In this document: piece by piece, positions 23,921 to 31,859 of the stretch
Numbering within the stretch: the stretch's first letter is position 1
How the letters are laid out: the number at the start of each line of letters is the position of its first letter
Assembly: GCA_964655525.1 (NCBI GenBank)
Contig: CAZZNE010000008.1
Span: forward strand, 1 to 64,000
DNA: 64,000 nucleotides
Source: DLAJ01 sp964655525
GTDB lineage: Bacteria > Bacillota > Clostridia > Lachnospirales > Lachnospiraceae
Direction: 5' to 3'
Position numbers and translations under genes: made by a program
The notes under the pieces: generated by a model
Databases searched by the model: none
What the model was told of the DNA's origin: nothing
Seen by the model: the letters and a program-made list of their open reading frames with translations, nothing else

Positions 23921-23946
23921 AAAAGTTGTGACGCGTCACAACTTTT
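23921..23946. promoter_or_regulatory. Perfect 26-bp palindrome upstream of sipL
   Basis: Half-sites AAAAGTTGTGACG (23921-23933) and CGTCACAACTTTT (23934-23946) are exact reverse complements with no spacer. Neither side has a T-run in the right place for a terminator, so a dimeric protein-binding site is more likely. Confidence 0.5.
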
Positions 23947-24119
23947 GAGTGATTGTTTCTTTTATACCGCAATTTACTACACACCATGTAGATAATTCAT
24001 ATTTACCTTTGCATCATGACCATATCATAACCACTTTGGTCATGATGTACTCATGGACTTGGTTATGCACAATATTTTGATTTTTACAATAGATATCAGT
24101 GCATTTTATAGGCACAAAA

Positions 24120-24614
24120 TCAGTTATCCAACTTATCCATCAGCATCTGATAATGCTTCTGACTGATATGCCTTCCGGCATTTTGCAAACCTTCAATACA
24201 CCGTTTTACATCATTTGCTGTCAGCTCTTTTTCTTCATAAGCTGCCATCAGTATTCCGATTGTTCCCATAATCTTAAGCCCCATCTGAGACGATACCGCT
24301 CTTCCTTTTGCTTCATCCATCAGTAGGACATCAGCATTTAACTCATCCGTCAAGACAATGGCCTCGCTCTCCCCTTGATCCAGCCCAGTTGCCCTTTTAA
24401 GTATCCTGACAGATTCCGAATTATGAACAGTCATAACAATGATAAACTGTTTCCGGCTAATCTGATTCGCTTCAAGCTTAAATCGTCCGTCTGCAGTCAA
24501 TTCCTCAAATACCGCCTGCGGTATCAGAACCTGTCCGAATAGTTTTTCAAGCAAATCTATGCAATCTATTTTAAGAAGCGATATTAAAGGTGTTGTATCT
24601 GATACAACAATCAT
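24120..24614 (-). CDS. DUF3368 PIN-like toxin
   Basis: This is a 164-residue PIN-fold protein of the DUF3368 family. The acidic residues expected in a PIN nuclease site are visible: Asp6 in VVSDTTPL, Glu/Asp in GLDQGESEAIVLTDEL, and Asp in VLLMDEAKGR, followed by GTIGILMAAYE. Such proteins are predicted ribonuclease toxins. It overlaps the upstream UPF0175 gene by 4 nt (24611-24614), the usual order for this antitoxin-toxin pair. Activity is inferred. Confidence 0.85.
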   Translation of the reverse strand: MIVVSDTTPLISLLKIDCIDLLEKLFGQVLIPQAVFEELTADGRFKLEANQISRKQFIIVMTVHNSESVRILKRATGLDQGESEAIVLTDELNADVLLMDEAKGRAVSSQMGLKIMGTIGILMAAYEEKELTANDVKRCIEGLQNAGRHISQKHYQMLMDKLDN

Positions 24615-24901
24615 TCCGCCTCCTCCTGCTTTTTCAGCTGCCTGAAAGTCTCCAGTTCTGAATCCAATTCGTCCATTGTCATATCCAAATATGAATATCC
24701 CAATTTGTCATAAATATCAATCAACTCGGATTTTCTGATTCCCAAAATCTCTGCCGCACCGCCATGAGATATCGTCTGATTTAATATATATGGATACAAC
24801 AAAAGCGCGTTTCTAGTAAGTTCTGTTTCGGCGTTCATATGGTTCAAATATTTTGACATTCCTACTGGCACATTTATTGTTACAGATTCAGTCATTATCA
24901 T
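24611..24901 (-). CDS. UPF0175 family antitoxin
   Basis: This is a 96-residue protein of the UPF0175 family: an N-terminal strand (ESVTINVPVGM), a helical region, and ISHGGAAEILGIRKSELIDI, a short helix-turn-helix-like segment. Members pair with DUF3368 PIN toxins and are thought to bind DNA and autoregulate. GGGGAGG lies about 10 nt before the ATG at 24901. It overlaps the toxin gene by 4 nt. Confidence 0.82.
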   Translation of the reverse strand: MIMTESVTINVPVGMSKYLNHMNAETELTRNALLLYPYILNQTISHGGAAEILGIRKSELIDIYDKLGYSYLDMTMDELDSELETFRQLKKQEEAE

Positions 24902-25098
24902 AACATCTCATCCTCCCCATAGCTTCTATTTCTAAGATTCTTTTCTCTACTTCTTTTCCGCATTTTAATAGTATCCATAACAATCCTATATATATTATAT
25001 ATCCAAAAAACTTTTTTATCAATCACTGCAAACCATCGAATACACCCCGCTTCCTGCTGTTGACAGGGTTTTATATTGATTCCTCTCGCAAAACCATA

Positions 25099-25281
25099 TC
25101 ATTTTGATACGGTTTTGCAGATTGTATATGTGGCGTAAAAGCTGGTGTACCCATTTTCGCTCATAATTCGCTCATCTGAAGTGAGCGAATTATTTTCATT
25201 ACCATTAAGCAATTCCAAATACTTATCACACGCCTTACACAGCACCATAATTTCAGATGCGCTGATATTGTATTCCGACAG
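25099..25281 (-). pseudogene. Short open frame, possible gene remnant
   Basis: From a CTG at 25281 the frame runs 60 codons to TGA at 25099-25101 and includes ISASEIMVLCKACDKYLELL, which looks like a real amphipathic helical protein segment, then LTSDERIMSENGYTSFY. AAAGGTGGAG lies about 7 nt before the CTG; the first ATG is internal and gives only 48 residues. It may be a tiny gene or the tail of a decayed one, such as a lost partner of the nearby toxin-antitoxin genes. No family recognised. Confidence 0.3.
25163..25193. repeat. 12-bp perfect hairpin
   Basis: ATAATTCGCTCA (25163-25174) pairs perfectly with TGAGCGAATTAT (25182-25193) around a 7-nt loop. It lies inside the short remnant frame and has TTTC after it on the plus strand, too short for a confident terminator call. 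Confidence 0.5.
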
Positions 25282-25337
25282 TCACCCACTCCACCTTTAT
25301 CAACAATACGCAGCCTCTGCCGTGAGCATTGGATTTC

Positions 25338-26240
25338 TCACTCTACTGCCCCGATCAGTTCCTTCACATCCGAAACACCTGTGCGTTTCATGTAGCGTTC
25401 GATTCCCTCCACGATTTCTACGGTCGCATAGGGATTTACAAAATTCATGGCGCCGACGCTGACTGCGGATGCGCCCGCAAGCAGAAATTCCACCGCGTCC
25501 TCCGCCGTGGCGATCCCTCCCATGCCGATGACCGGAATGTTCACTGCATGTGCCGCCTGATAGACCATGCGCACCGCGATCGGCTTGATCGCCGGACCGG
25601 ACATGCCGCCCGTCTTATTCGCCAGCACAAAACGACGTTTCTCAATATCAATCTTCATCCCCGTGATCGTATTGATCAGCGAGATCGCGTCCGCGCCCGC
25701 CGCTTCCGCAACCTTCGCCATCTCGGCAATGTCTGTGACGTTGGGGCTTAATTTCATGATCACGGGCTGTTTTGCATGCTTTTTGATCTGCTCTGTAATG
25801 CCGTAAAGCGCCTCCGGTTTTTGACCGAATGCGATCGCACCCTCCTTCACGTTCGGACAGGAGACATTAATCTCCAGCATATCCGCCGATGAATCGGAAA
25901 GCTTTTCGACCACTTCTATGTAATCCTCCACGGTCTTCCCGCAGACATTGACGATCACCTTCGTGTCATATTGACTTAAAAAAGGAAGATCTCTTTCCAT
26001 GAACACATCAATTCCCGGATTCTGCAGTCCGATGGCATTGAGCATCCCACCGTATACCTCCGCGACCCTCGGTGTGGGATTTCCCTCCCACGGCACATTG
26101 GCAACGCCCTTTGTCACCACGGCGCCCAGCCTGTTTAAGTCCACAAACTCGCCATATTCCATTCCCGAGCCGAACGTTCCCGACGCCGTCATTACGGGAT
26201 TTTTCAGTTCCACACCTGCAATTGTTACGCTTGTATTCAT
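25338..26240 (-). CDS. pyrD: Dihydroorotate dehydrogenase B, catalytic subunit
   Basis: This is a 300-residue FMN TIM-barrel enzyme that oxidises dihydroorotate to orotate in pyrimidine synthesis. It is the class 1B form: catalytic Cys128 in EINVSCPNVK, NPVMTASGTFGSG at the N-terminus, LSPNVTDI, and FMN phosphate-binding GMGGIATAEDA and LAGASAVSVG. The ATG at 26240 is preferred over an in-frame start at 26300 because AAAGGA lies about 8 nt upstream and the fold starts there. It is the last gene of pyrC-pyrK-pyrD and works with PyrK, which passes electrons to NAD. Confidence 0.94.
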   Translation of the reverse strand: MNTSVTIAGVELKNPVMTASGTFGSGMEYGEFVDLNRLGAVVTKGVANVPWEGNPTPRVAEVYGGMLNAIGLQNPGIDVFMERDLPFLSQYDTKVIVNVCGKTVEDYIEVVEKLSDSSADMLEINVSCPNVKEGAIAFGQKPEALYGITEQIKKHAKQPVIMKLSPNVTDIAEMAKVAEAAGADAISLINTITGMKIDIEKRRFVLANKTGGMSGPAIKPIAVRMVYQAAHAVNIPVIGMGGIATAEDAVEFLLAGASAVSVGAMNFVNPYATVEIVEGIERYMKRTGVSDVKELIGAVE

Positions 26241-26363
26241 CGCCGTATCCTTTCTGATTCTTACCACATTCCGCTGCTGCGTATCACTGTCTGCCTGCAT
26301 GATCTGTTCAGCTTCTCCTGTCGTCTTTTCAAGCTTCTCAATATATTCTTCTCACGCTGGCGC

Positions 26364-27236
26364 TCAGATTTCCACATCCTCCGCCAAAAATACAGGTCCC
26401 TCCGTGCAGACTCTTGCATTTTTTACATGAGAATGCGCATCCACCTGCTTTGTTTTGCATACGCAACCAAGGCACGCGCCCACACCGCACGCCATGCGCT
26501 CCTCCAGTGAAATATAGGCAGGAATGCCTGCTTCGAACGCATATTGCTTGACCGCGCGCAGCATCGGCATCGGTCCGCAGGCATAGATGACATCCGCCGT
26601 AAGGGCGTTTTCCCTCACGGCATCCATGATATTGCCCTTTGTTCCGGCCGAACCGTCCTCCGTGGCGATCACAACGTTCGCGCTGCGTTCAAACTCCTCC
26701 TTTAAAAACAACGCGCTGTCGCGATAGCCCAACACGGCATACACGGAAATCGGCGCTGCCTGTCCGTCCGTCTTTTTGGCATCGGTGCTATCGTCTGCTG
26801 CCTGTCCGCTTTCTTTTGCTGCGTCAGTGCCTACTGCCTGTCTGCTTTCCGCAAGCGCCTGCGCGAGTCCTAACATGGGCGGAATCCCAATGCCGCCTCC
26901 CATCAGGAAAACGCGTTTCCCCGCCGCCTCCTCAATCGAAAAACCGTTTCCGAGTGTTCCCATAACAGAAATCGGTTCTCCCTCCCGGTAGGAAGCAAAT
27001 TCCGCCGTTCCCTTTCCGGCAACACGGTAGACAATGCGCAGTCTGTTTTCGTCACGCCGCACTTCACAAATACTGATCGGACGTGGCAGCAGCGTCGCCG
27101 CGCTGCGCGGGTACACCATGAGAAACTGCCCCGGCTTTGCCGCCTTTGCCAGATCGGTCTTGATCCACATGTCATATATGCCCTCGGCAAGCTGTCTCTG
27201 ACTGAAAACCGCCGCCGTCTCTTTATTTTTATTCAT
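26364..27236 (-). CDS. pyrK: Dihydroorotate dehydrogenase B, electron-transfer subunit
   Basis: This 290-residue iron-sulfur flavoprotein passes electrons from PyrD to NAD. It has an FAD-binding barrel (LLPRPISICEV), a NAD-binding domain (LMGGGIGIPPML), and a C-terminal [2Fe-2S] site with CGVGACLGCVCKT and ARVCTEGP. Residues 131-161, between the NAD-loop helix and the next strand, are an extra low-complexity Ala/Lys/Asp/Gly linker coded by imperfect tandem repeats; most PyrK proteins are shorter here. GGGGGATT lies about 4 nt before the ATG. It lies between pyrC and pyrD. Confidence 0.92.
   Translation of the reverse strand: MNKNKETAAVFSQRQLAEGIYDMWIKTDLAKAAKPGQFLMVYPRSAATLLPRPISICEVRRDENRLRIVYRVAGKGTAEFASYREGEPISVMGTLGNGFSIEEAAGKRVFLMGGGIGIPPMLGLAQALAESRQAVGTDAAKESGQAADDSTDAKKTDGQAAPISVYAVLGYRDSALFLKEEFERSANVVIATEDGSAGTKGNIMDAVRENALTADVIYACGPMPMLRAVKQYAFEAGIPAYISLEERMACGVGACLGCVCKTKQVDAHSHVKNARVCTEGPVFLAEDVEI
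26754..26846 (-). repeat. Imperfect tandem repeat coding the PyrK linker
   Basis: On the plus strand, CTGCCTGTCCG is followed by about 40 nt and then repeats as TGCTGCCTGTCCGC and again as CTGCCTGTCTGC. The units differ by several substitutions and their length is a multiple of 3 overall, so the pyrK frame is kept. Confidence 0.5.
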
Positions 27237-27339
27237 GTTAATCCCCCATTCTTGCGCTGCCTGCTATCTTTCGGCAAACAACGTTCGCTTTTAAATCATT
27301 TGCTTTTGAGACTATTCACGCTTTCTATGCATCGGCTTT

Positions 27340-28626
27340 TCACACCTCTGTACCGTCATACACGATTTCCCCGCCGCAGATGGTATAACGAACCCTGCCC
27401 GTCATCTGCTCGCCGAGAAACGGCGTATTCTGGGAGCGGGAGTGAAAATGCTGCGCAGTCCACTGCTCGTCCGGTGAAAAAATCACGATGTCCGCCACGC
27501 AGCCTTCCGCGATATTCCCGGCGGGCAGCCCATACAGCTTTGCCGGATTGCTGCTCATTAAGCGAAGCAGCTCCATCACCGTCATCCTGCCGCTTCCTAC
27601 AAGCTGTTCATAGCAGACGGAAAGCGCCGTCTCCAGCCCGATCAGTCCGCTTGGCGCTTCCGTGAGCGGCTTCTCCTTTTCCTCCACGCTGTGGGGCGCA
27701 TGATCCGTTGCGATCAGGTCGATCGTCCCGTCGCTTAGTCCGGCAAGGATCGCCTGCCTGTCCTCCTCCGTGCGAAGCGGCGGATTCATTTTTGCCAACG
27801 TTCCCTTTTGGATCAAAGCCTCCTCGGTCAACGCGATATGGTGGGGCGTTGCCTCCGCGTGAATGCGCGCAGATTGCTTTTTTGCCTCCCGGACCAAGGC
27901 GACCGCCTCTTTACTGCTGATATGCTGGATATTAATGACCGCCCCTGTCTCAATCGCAAGCTTTAAGTCACGCTCCACCAAAGAAATCTCCGCTTCCCTC
28001 GGAGAACCGCCGACCTGAAAATGCGCCGACGCAGCGCCCTCGTTAATGCCGTTATTCGTGATATAGCTTTTATCCTCCTCGTGAAAGCTGAGCGGAACTT
28101 TTAAACGCGCCGCCCGCTCCATCGCTTCCCGCACGAGCGCTTCATCCATCAGCGGTATCCCGTCATCGGTAAACCCCGACGCACCGGCTCTTAACAGCGT
28201 CTCCATGTCCGTTAATTCTTTTCCCTGCAATCCCTTTGTGACACAGGCACAGCTTTCGACATGAATGCCGGTTCCCGCGCCCTTAGACAGAACGTATTGC
28301 AGCGTATCCTCCGTATCGATCGCCGGTTTGGTATTCGCCATCATCACAACCGTCGTATAACCGCCCGCTGCCGCTGCCGCCGCTCCCGTCCCAATATCCT
28401 CTTTATAAGTAAAACCCGGATCGCGGAAATGGACATGCACATCCACAAGCCCCGGCGCCACAACGCAGCCCGACGCATCAATGACCCTGCATGCCGCGCC
28501 GCATTCCGGCGCGATTCCGCCTGCAGGCACGATCTTACTGATCCTGCCGTCCTCAATGAATACGTCATAATTTCCTTCACGGTTCGTTTCCGGATTACTA
28601 TAATATCCGTTTTTGATCAGCAGCAT
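27340..28626 (-). CDS. pyrC: Dihydroorotase
   Basis: This 428-residue class I amidohydrolase closes carbamoyl-aspartate to dihydroorotate. The metal-binding DVHVHFRDPG (62-71; His64 and His66), the FHEED and INIQHISS histidines, and the catalytic Asp in ATDHAPHS are visible. GGAGG lies 6-7 nt before the ATG. It is the first gene of pyrC-pyrK-pyrD, so consecutive steps are made together. The leader upstream contains hairpins and a repeated segment. Confidence 0.95.
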   Translation of the reverse strand: MLLIKNGYYSNPETNREGNYDVFIEDGRISKIVPAGGIAPECGAACRVIDASGCVVAPGLVDVHVHFRDPGFTYKEDIGTGAAAAAAGGYTTVVMMANTKPAIDTEDTLQYVLSKGAGTGIHVESCACVTKGLQGKELTDMETLLRAGASGFTDDGIPLMDEALVREAMERAARLKVPLSFHEEDKSYITNNGINEGAASAHFQVGGSPREAEISLVERDLKLAIETGAVINIQHISSKEAVALVREAKKQSARIHAEATPHHIALTEEALIQKGTLAKMNPPLRTEEDRQAILAGLSDGTIDLIATDHAPHSVEEKEKPLTEAPSGLIGLETALSVCYEQLVGSGRMTVMELLRLMSSNPAKLYGLPAGNIAEGCVADIVIFSPDEQWTAQHFHSRSQNTPFLGEQMTGRVRYTICGGEIVYDGTEV

Positions 28627-28651
28627 CGTACGCCTCCGTTCTGAGATAACT

Positions 28652-28751
28652 TAACGCTCATATATCATGAATCTTCGATTTTTGATCGACATTCGCCGCT
28701 CGCCGAATAAACGAGTTTATTCTTCTCGCTAACGCTCATTATATCTCATGA
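28652..28751 (-). promoter_or_regulatory. pyrC leader with repeated segment and hairpins
   Basis: Two similar segments, TAACGCTCATATATCATGA (28652-28670) and a 22-nt variant with TAACGCTCAT at 28730-28751, flank two small hairpins: GAATAAAC (28705-28712)/GTTTATTC (28715-28722) and TCGAT/ATCGA around 28675-28689. No T-run follows, so this is not a classic attenuator, but the arrangement may be regulatory. Confidence 0.35.
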
Positions 28752-28766
28752 CGGAGTTTTTTTCTA
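28738..28766 (-). promoter_or_regulatory. Promoter of pyrC-pyrK-pyrD
   Basis: On the minus strand, TAGAAA (28761-28766) and a perfect TATAAT (28738-28743) are 17 nt apart, giving a leader of about 105 nt before the pyrC ATG. Confidence 0.5.
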
Positions 28767-28781
28767 CCGGTTTTCTATCCC

Positions 28782-29219
28782 TTAATTAAAGATCACACTT
28801 TTTCCGAGGTCTGCCAGCTTGATCACGATGTACGGATATGATACTGCCTCTGAAATCTGTTCCCCTTCCTTCGGTCCCATCAGGGTTGTATCAATGTAGA
28901 TGCCGTTTGCCGTCTCATACAATTCCTTCACGGTAATGGAATATCCGCCCGTTTCCTGCTCTCCGTAGCCGACGCAGATATATAGATAACCCGCATCCGT
29001 ATAAGTAAGCCGAAAGGCACCCGCCTTTTTCTCCTCGATGACCTCGACCAGCTGCGATGGAAATTCATCCGGTGACAGCACCGTATATTCGAGGTCATCT
29101 AATTTTTCGGTATGATCGCGCACCATACCGCAGCCGCCTGCCGCAAACACCATCATCAGTATACATGACACCAATGTCAGTCTCCATCCGCTCCGCTTCT
29201 TTTTTTCTCCCTTATTCAT
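28782..29219 (-). CDS. Lipoprotein with PrcB_C-like domain
   Basis: This is a 145-residue protein. A basic start and hydrophobic core lead to the lipobox-like AAGGC (Cys about residue 30), so it is probably anchored outside. The mature part matches, in my reading, the PrcB_C protease-associated domain: EKKAGAFRLTYTDAGYLYICV, then TGGYSITVKELYE and a final SYPYIVIKL. No protease gene is next to it. The ribosome site is weak; ATG at 29219 is used, with a GTG at 29228 as the alternative. It is a single gene upstream of pyrC on the same strand, separated by the pyr promoter. Confidence 0.7.
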   Translation of the reverse strand: MNKGEKKKRSGWRLTLVSCILMMVFAAGGCGMVRDHTEKLDDLEYTVLSPDEFPSQLVEVIEEKKAGAFRLTYTDAGYLYICVGYGEQETGGYSITVKELYETANGIYIDTTLMGPKEGEQISEAVSYPYIVIKLADLGKSVIFN

Positions 29220-29354
29220 AACTTTCACACAGCCTATTGCCCGTTCTTATCTTCATTCTATGATGACCGCGCATGCGCTATGCTAACTTGGCGTTTTGCT
29301 TTTTTGAGCATTATGAAAAGGATACGATGAAATCGGAAAAGAAATCTTTATCTT

Positions 29355-30308
29355 TTAGTCTTGCAATTCCTTCCATGAAGCCTCAAACAACGGCTTCGTC
29401 CATTGATACTGTCCGTCATCCGGATACCCACGGTACGCTCCTTCCGTCATCATCGTAAGATACAGCAGCACATCATACCAGTAAATACGCTGCATTTCTT
29501 CTCTCGAAAAATGCTCCTGCCCATATCCTTTCAGAAATTCCGGGTTTCTTGTATGTCTCCGAAAACGATCATCCAGAAAGGCTTCTGCCCACATGGCACG
29601 CTCCCAATCAATGATCCCGCTGATCTGTCCGTCTTTGACAAAAATATTGCCTTCCCACATATCCCAATGCACCAGCGTCGGTCGGGATACGGCATCAAAA
29701 ACCGCTCGGTCCCGTTCCAGCCGTGTCAAAATTTCTTCAGCCTCGACGCCTATCACGATCTCTTTCTTCCGTACATCGGACAAGATATTGGATATCATAT
29801 CATAAACAAAATCAAACAGATAGGTGTACTGATGCGCCTCATCTCCCAGCATCCCGAATGTTTCCCCTCCAATCGCTGTAAGCCTTCTTGCCACCTGTCC
29901 GATTTCATAATGCAGTCTCTGTTTTTGTTCCTCAGACAAGCTTTCCCTAATGGAGAAGAAGCTCTGCCCTTCTATCACTTCCATGAAAAAATAATTTCCG
30001 CTGCAGATCGTCTTGGAAGTATCATAATATTGAACCTCCGCCACCTTCACAAAGTCACTTTTTCGCACAATGCGCATGGCTTTTACTTCCGCATCCATCA
30101 TGTTCACTTCATTTGACATAAGGCCCATATTCCCTTCGGGCGCAATTTTCAGCACGCTCCTGCTTCCGTCCGAAAATGTTACAAGATAAGCCGCATTGCA
30201 CATTCCATCCGTAAGTTCGACACAAGCCTCCATGCGCTTTCGCGGAAATGCCGCCAAAGCCATCTGACCTATCGTAGATTCTGACTGGATATTTTTCGTA
30301 ATGCCCAT
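29355..30308 (-). CDS. APH-fold phosphotransferase
   Basis: This is a 317-residue protein of the aminoglycoside phosphotransferase/choline kinase superfamily. It has a glycine-poor N-lobe with the ATP Lys in GSRSVLKIAPE, and the catalytic LVHWDMWEGNIFV (Asp and Asn of the H-x-D-x4-N loop) followed by ISGIIDWERAMW with the metal-binding Asp. Many such chromosomal proteins in Clostridia act on unknown small molecules; resistance cannot be claimed. GGGGGA lies about 6 nt before the ATG. It is divergent from the GNAT gene. Confidence 0.85.
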   Translation of the reverse strand: MGITKNIQSESTIGQMALAAFPRKRMEACVELTDGMCNAAYLVTFSDGSRSVLKIAPEGNMGLMSNEVNMMDAEVKAMRIVRKSDFVKVAEVQYYDTSKTICSGNYFFMEVIEGQSFFSIRESLSEEQKQRLHYEIGQVARRLTAIGGETFGMLGDEAHQYTYLFDFVYDMISNILSDVRKKEIVIGVEAEEILTRLERDRAVFDAVSRPTLVHWDMWEGNIFVKDGQISGIIDWERAMWAEAFLDDRFRRHTRNPEFLKGYGQEHFSREEMQRIYWYDVLLYLTMMTEGAYRGYPDDGQYQWTKPLFEASWKELQD

Positions 30309-30415
30309 GGATATTCCCCCATTATACTCTTTGTTTTTCCGTGACTCTTCCGGTTCCTTTGAATGAGTTCATTATACCATAAAATAAATTTATATTCAGT
30401 TTCACTTATTGCTTC

Positions 30416-30444
30416 TTGAACCCCGAATTTGGCTGTGCTAAAAT
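30416..30444 (+). promoter_or_regulatory. Promoter of the GNAT gene
   Basis: TTGAAC (30416-30421) and TAAAAT (30439-30444) are 17 nt apart on the plus strand, 35 nt before the ATG. Confidence 0.6.
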
Positions 30445-30478
30445 CAGAACAATACATTGGTTTTTATGAGGTGATCAT

Positions 30479-30934
30479 ATGTTTTTAGATACTGCGTTTT
30501 TAAAAAATGACGAAATACAATTGGTATTGGAGAAAACCGTAGACGGGGATGAAAAAAGAAACTGGGTTCCCGCATATCATTTTTTCATTTGTAACCCCGA
30601 CGGCGATAAAATGGGTACGTGCGATCTGAGAATCGGATACAATGACAACCTTTATTATGGCGGGCACATTGGATATCGGGTTTTTCCTGAATATCGAGGA
30701 AACCATTACGCAGGGAAAGCCTGCCAATTATTATTTCAGCTTGCCAGAAAACATCATATGGAATATTTATATATCACCTGCAATCCGGATAATGATGCCT
30801 CAAGAAAAACATGCGAATACGCCGGCGGCAAATTATTGGAAATCGTAACGCTCCCGGAGGGGAACGATATGCGTGAAGATGGTGAGTTTGAAAAATGCAT
30901 CTATCACTTTATTTTACTTCCGCCAGCTGACTGA
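30479..30934 (+). CDS. GNAT-family N-acetyltransferase
   Basis: This is a 151-residue acetyl-CoA-dependent transferase. The acetyl-CoA pocket motif is visible in HIGYRVFPEYRGNHYAGKAC (R/Q-x-x-G-x-G/A type, here YRGNHYAG), preceded by a strand and followed by the CNPDNDASRKTCEYAGG motif usual in the RimJ/RimL-like group. The substrate is unknown. GAGGTG lies about 6 nt before the ATG. Its 3' end overlaps the convergent zinc-ribbon gene by 26 nt (30909-30934). Confidence 0.85.
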   Translation: MFLDTAFLKNDEIQLVLEKTVDGDEKRNWVPAYHFFICNPDGDKMGTCDLRIGYNDNLYYGGHIGYRVFPEYRGNHYAGKACQLLFQLARKHHMEYLYITCNPDNDASRKTCEYAGGKLLEIVTLPEGNDMREDGEFEKCIYHFILLPPAD

Positions 30935-31859
30935 TGATCTGATCGACGCGCTCCCTGCTGCCGTCTATAAAGTTCATCGCCACCGGACGGTGTGTTGCTC
31001 CAGAGATCATGGATAAATGAAATTCATGGAGTAAGGTATCGATCAAAAGCATTTTTTCCTGATACGTTTTCGCCGATTCCCATTCCTCTATATAGGTGGC
31101 AAATATTTTGGCAGCCGCGCCGGTAGGCATATTATTTCTTCGAAAGCTCCTCCGGTACTCTCGATAGGAGTACTGCCTGCCGCAGCTGCATTGTCTGAAA
31201 TCTTCATCTCCGCCAAGCTCGCTGCCGCATCCATGACATCGGATGATATTTTTATCCATCCGCTCGGCATCTTCTTTTCCATATTTACAGCGCAAATACA
31301 AGGTCAGACCGATCTCATCCGCTAACACCTCATCATGAATGCCCCTGGCATCCAGTTGATACAGCTTATTCAGTTTATGAATATCCAGTTTTTCAGGCCA
31401 GCGAAATATATTATACTGACCCGGATCAATTCGGGACTGCAGGGACGCAAATTCTTTCTTTTCCCTCACAATTCTTGCCTTGTTTCTTTCCGTCTGTCGG
31501 GCATTCTTTTCCGCAATTTTCCCCAAAAAATCCTCTCTCTTTTGTTGGTAAACCTCTTTCATATGCACTAAAAGCCGGGAATACGTGTCTCTATCATGAA
31601 TCATGACCCCATCCACGATAAATCCGTTTTCCTCCATGCGGATTCCTTTCACAAGAAAGACCCCTGATTTTCCGATGCGGTACGTCCATCCGTACATTTC
31701 CGTCCATAAAGGAATTCCGAATCTCAGATCATATTTTTGTAATATCTGTTCTGAAAACGCTCGAAACAGGTTATAAACATCCTCATTCCAGAATGCTTCC
31801 AGATCCATGATCTCCGGCCTGTGATCCTTCGGAAATTGTTCCTTAAAGCTTTTGCGCAT
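30909..31859 (-). CDS. Uncharacterised protein with DUF3788-like N-terminus and zinc ribbon
   Basis: This is a 316-residue soluble protein. Its N-terminal third has the WTYRIGKSGVFLVKGIRME pattern, reminiscent of DUF3788 proteins, followed by a Lys/Arg/Glu-rich helix (about residues 105-145). A four-cysteine zinc ribbon, CHGCGSELG with QCSCGRQYSYREYRR, lies at about residues 210-240. The C-terminal quarter is helical. It could be a nucleic-acid-binding or regulatory protein, but the function is not known. The gene ends inside the convergent GNAT gene. Start at 31859 is the longest frame; the site upstream is GGGGGAAA. Confidence 0.65.
   Translation of the reverse strand: MRKSFKEQFPKDHRPEIMDLEAFWNEDVYNLFRAFSEQILQKYDLRFGIPLWTEMYGWTYRIGKSGVFLVKGIRMEENGFIVDGVMIHDRDTYSRLLVHMKEVYQQKREDFLGKIAEKNARQTERNKARIVREKKEFASLQSRIDPGQYNIFRWPEKLDIHKLNKLYQLDARGIHDEVLADEIGLTLYLRCKYGKEDAERMDKNIIRCHGCGSELGGDEDFRQCSCGRQYSYREYRRSFRRNNMPTGAAAKIFATYIEEWESAKTYQEKMLLIDTLLHEFHLSMISGATHRPVAMNFIDGSRERVDQIISQLAEVK

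Larger units (their letters stand above)
24902..25337. other. Gene-poor stretch between the UPF0175 gene and pyrD
   Basis: The 436 nt hold an AT-rich part (24902-25030), an imperfect hairpin CAAAACCATATCA/TGATACGGTTTTG near 25089-25116, a strong hairpin at 25163-25193 and a short remnant frame on the minus strand (25099-25281). No promoter could be assigned with confidence to the toxin-antitoxin pair. Confidence 0.5.

Noticed and set aside
23921..23946. Terminator call for the 26-bp palindrome
   Set aside because: No T-run follows it on either strand and it sits upstream of sipL, so a binding site is more likely.
29355..30308. Antibiotic resistance call for the APH-fold gene
   Set aside because: The fold is shared by many kinases of other substrates; nothing in the sequence supports aminoglycoside specificity.
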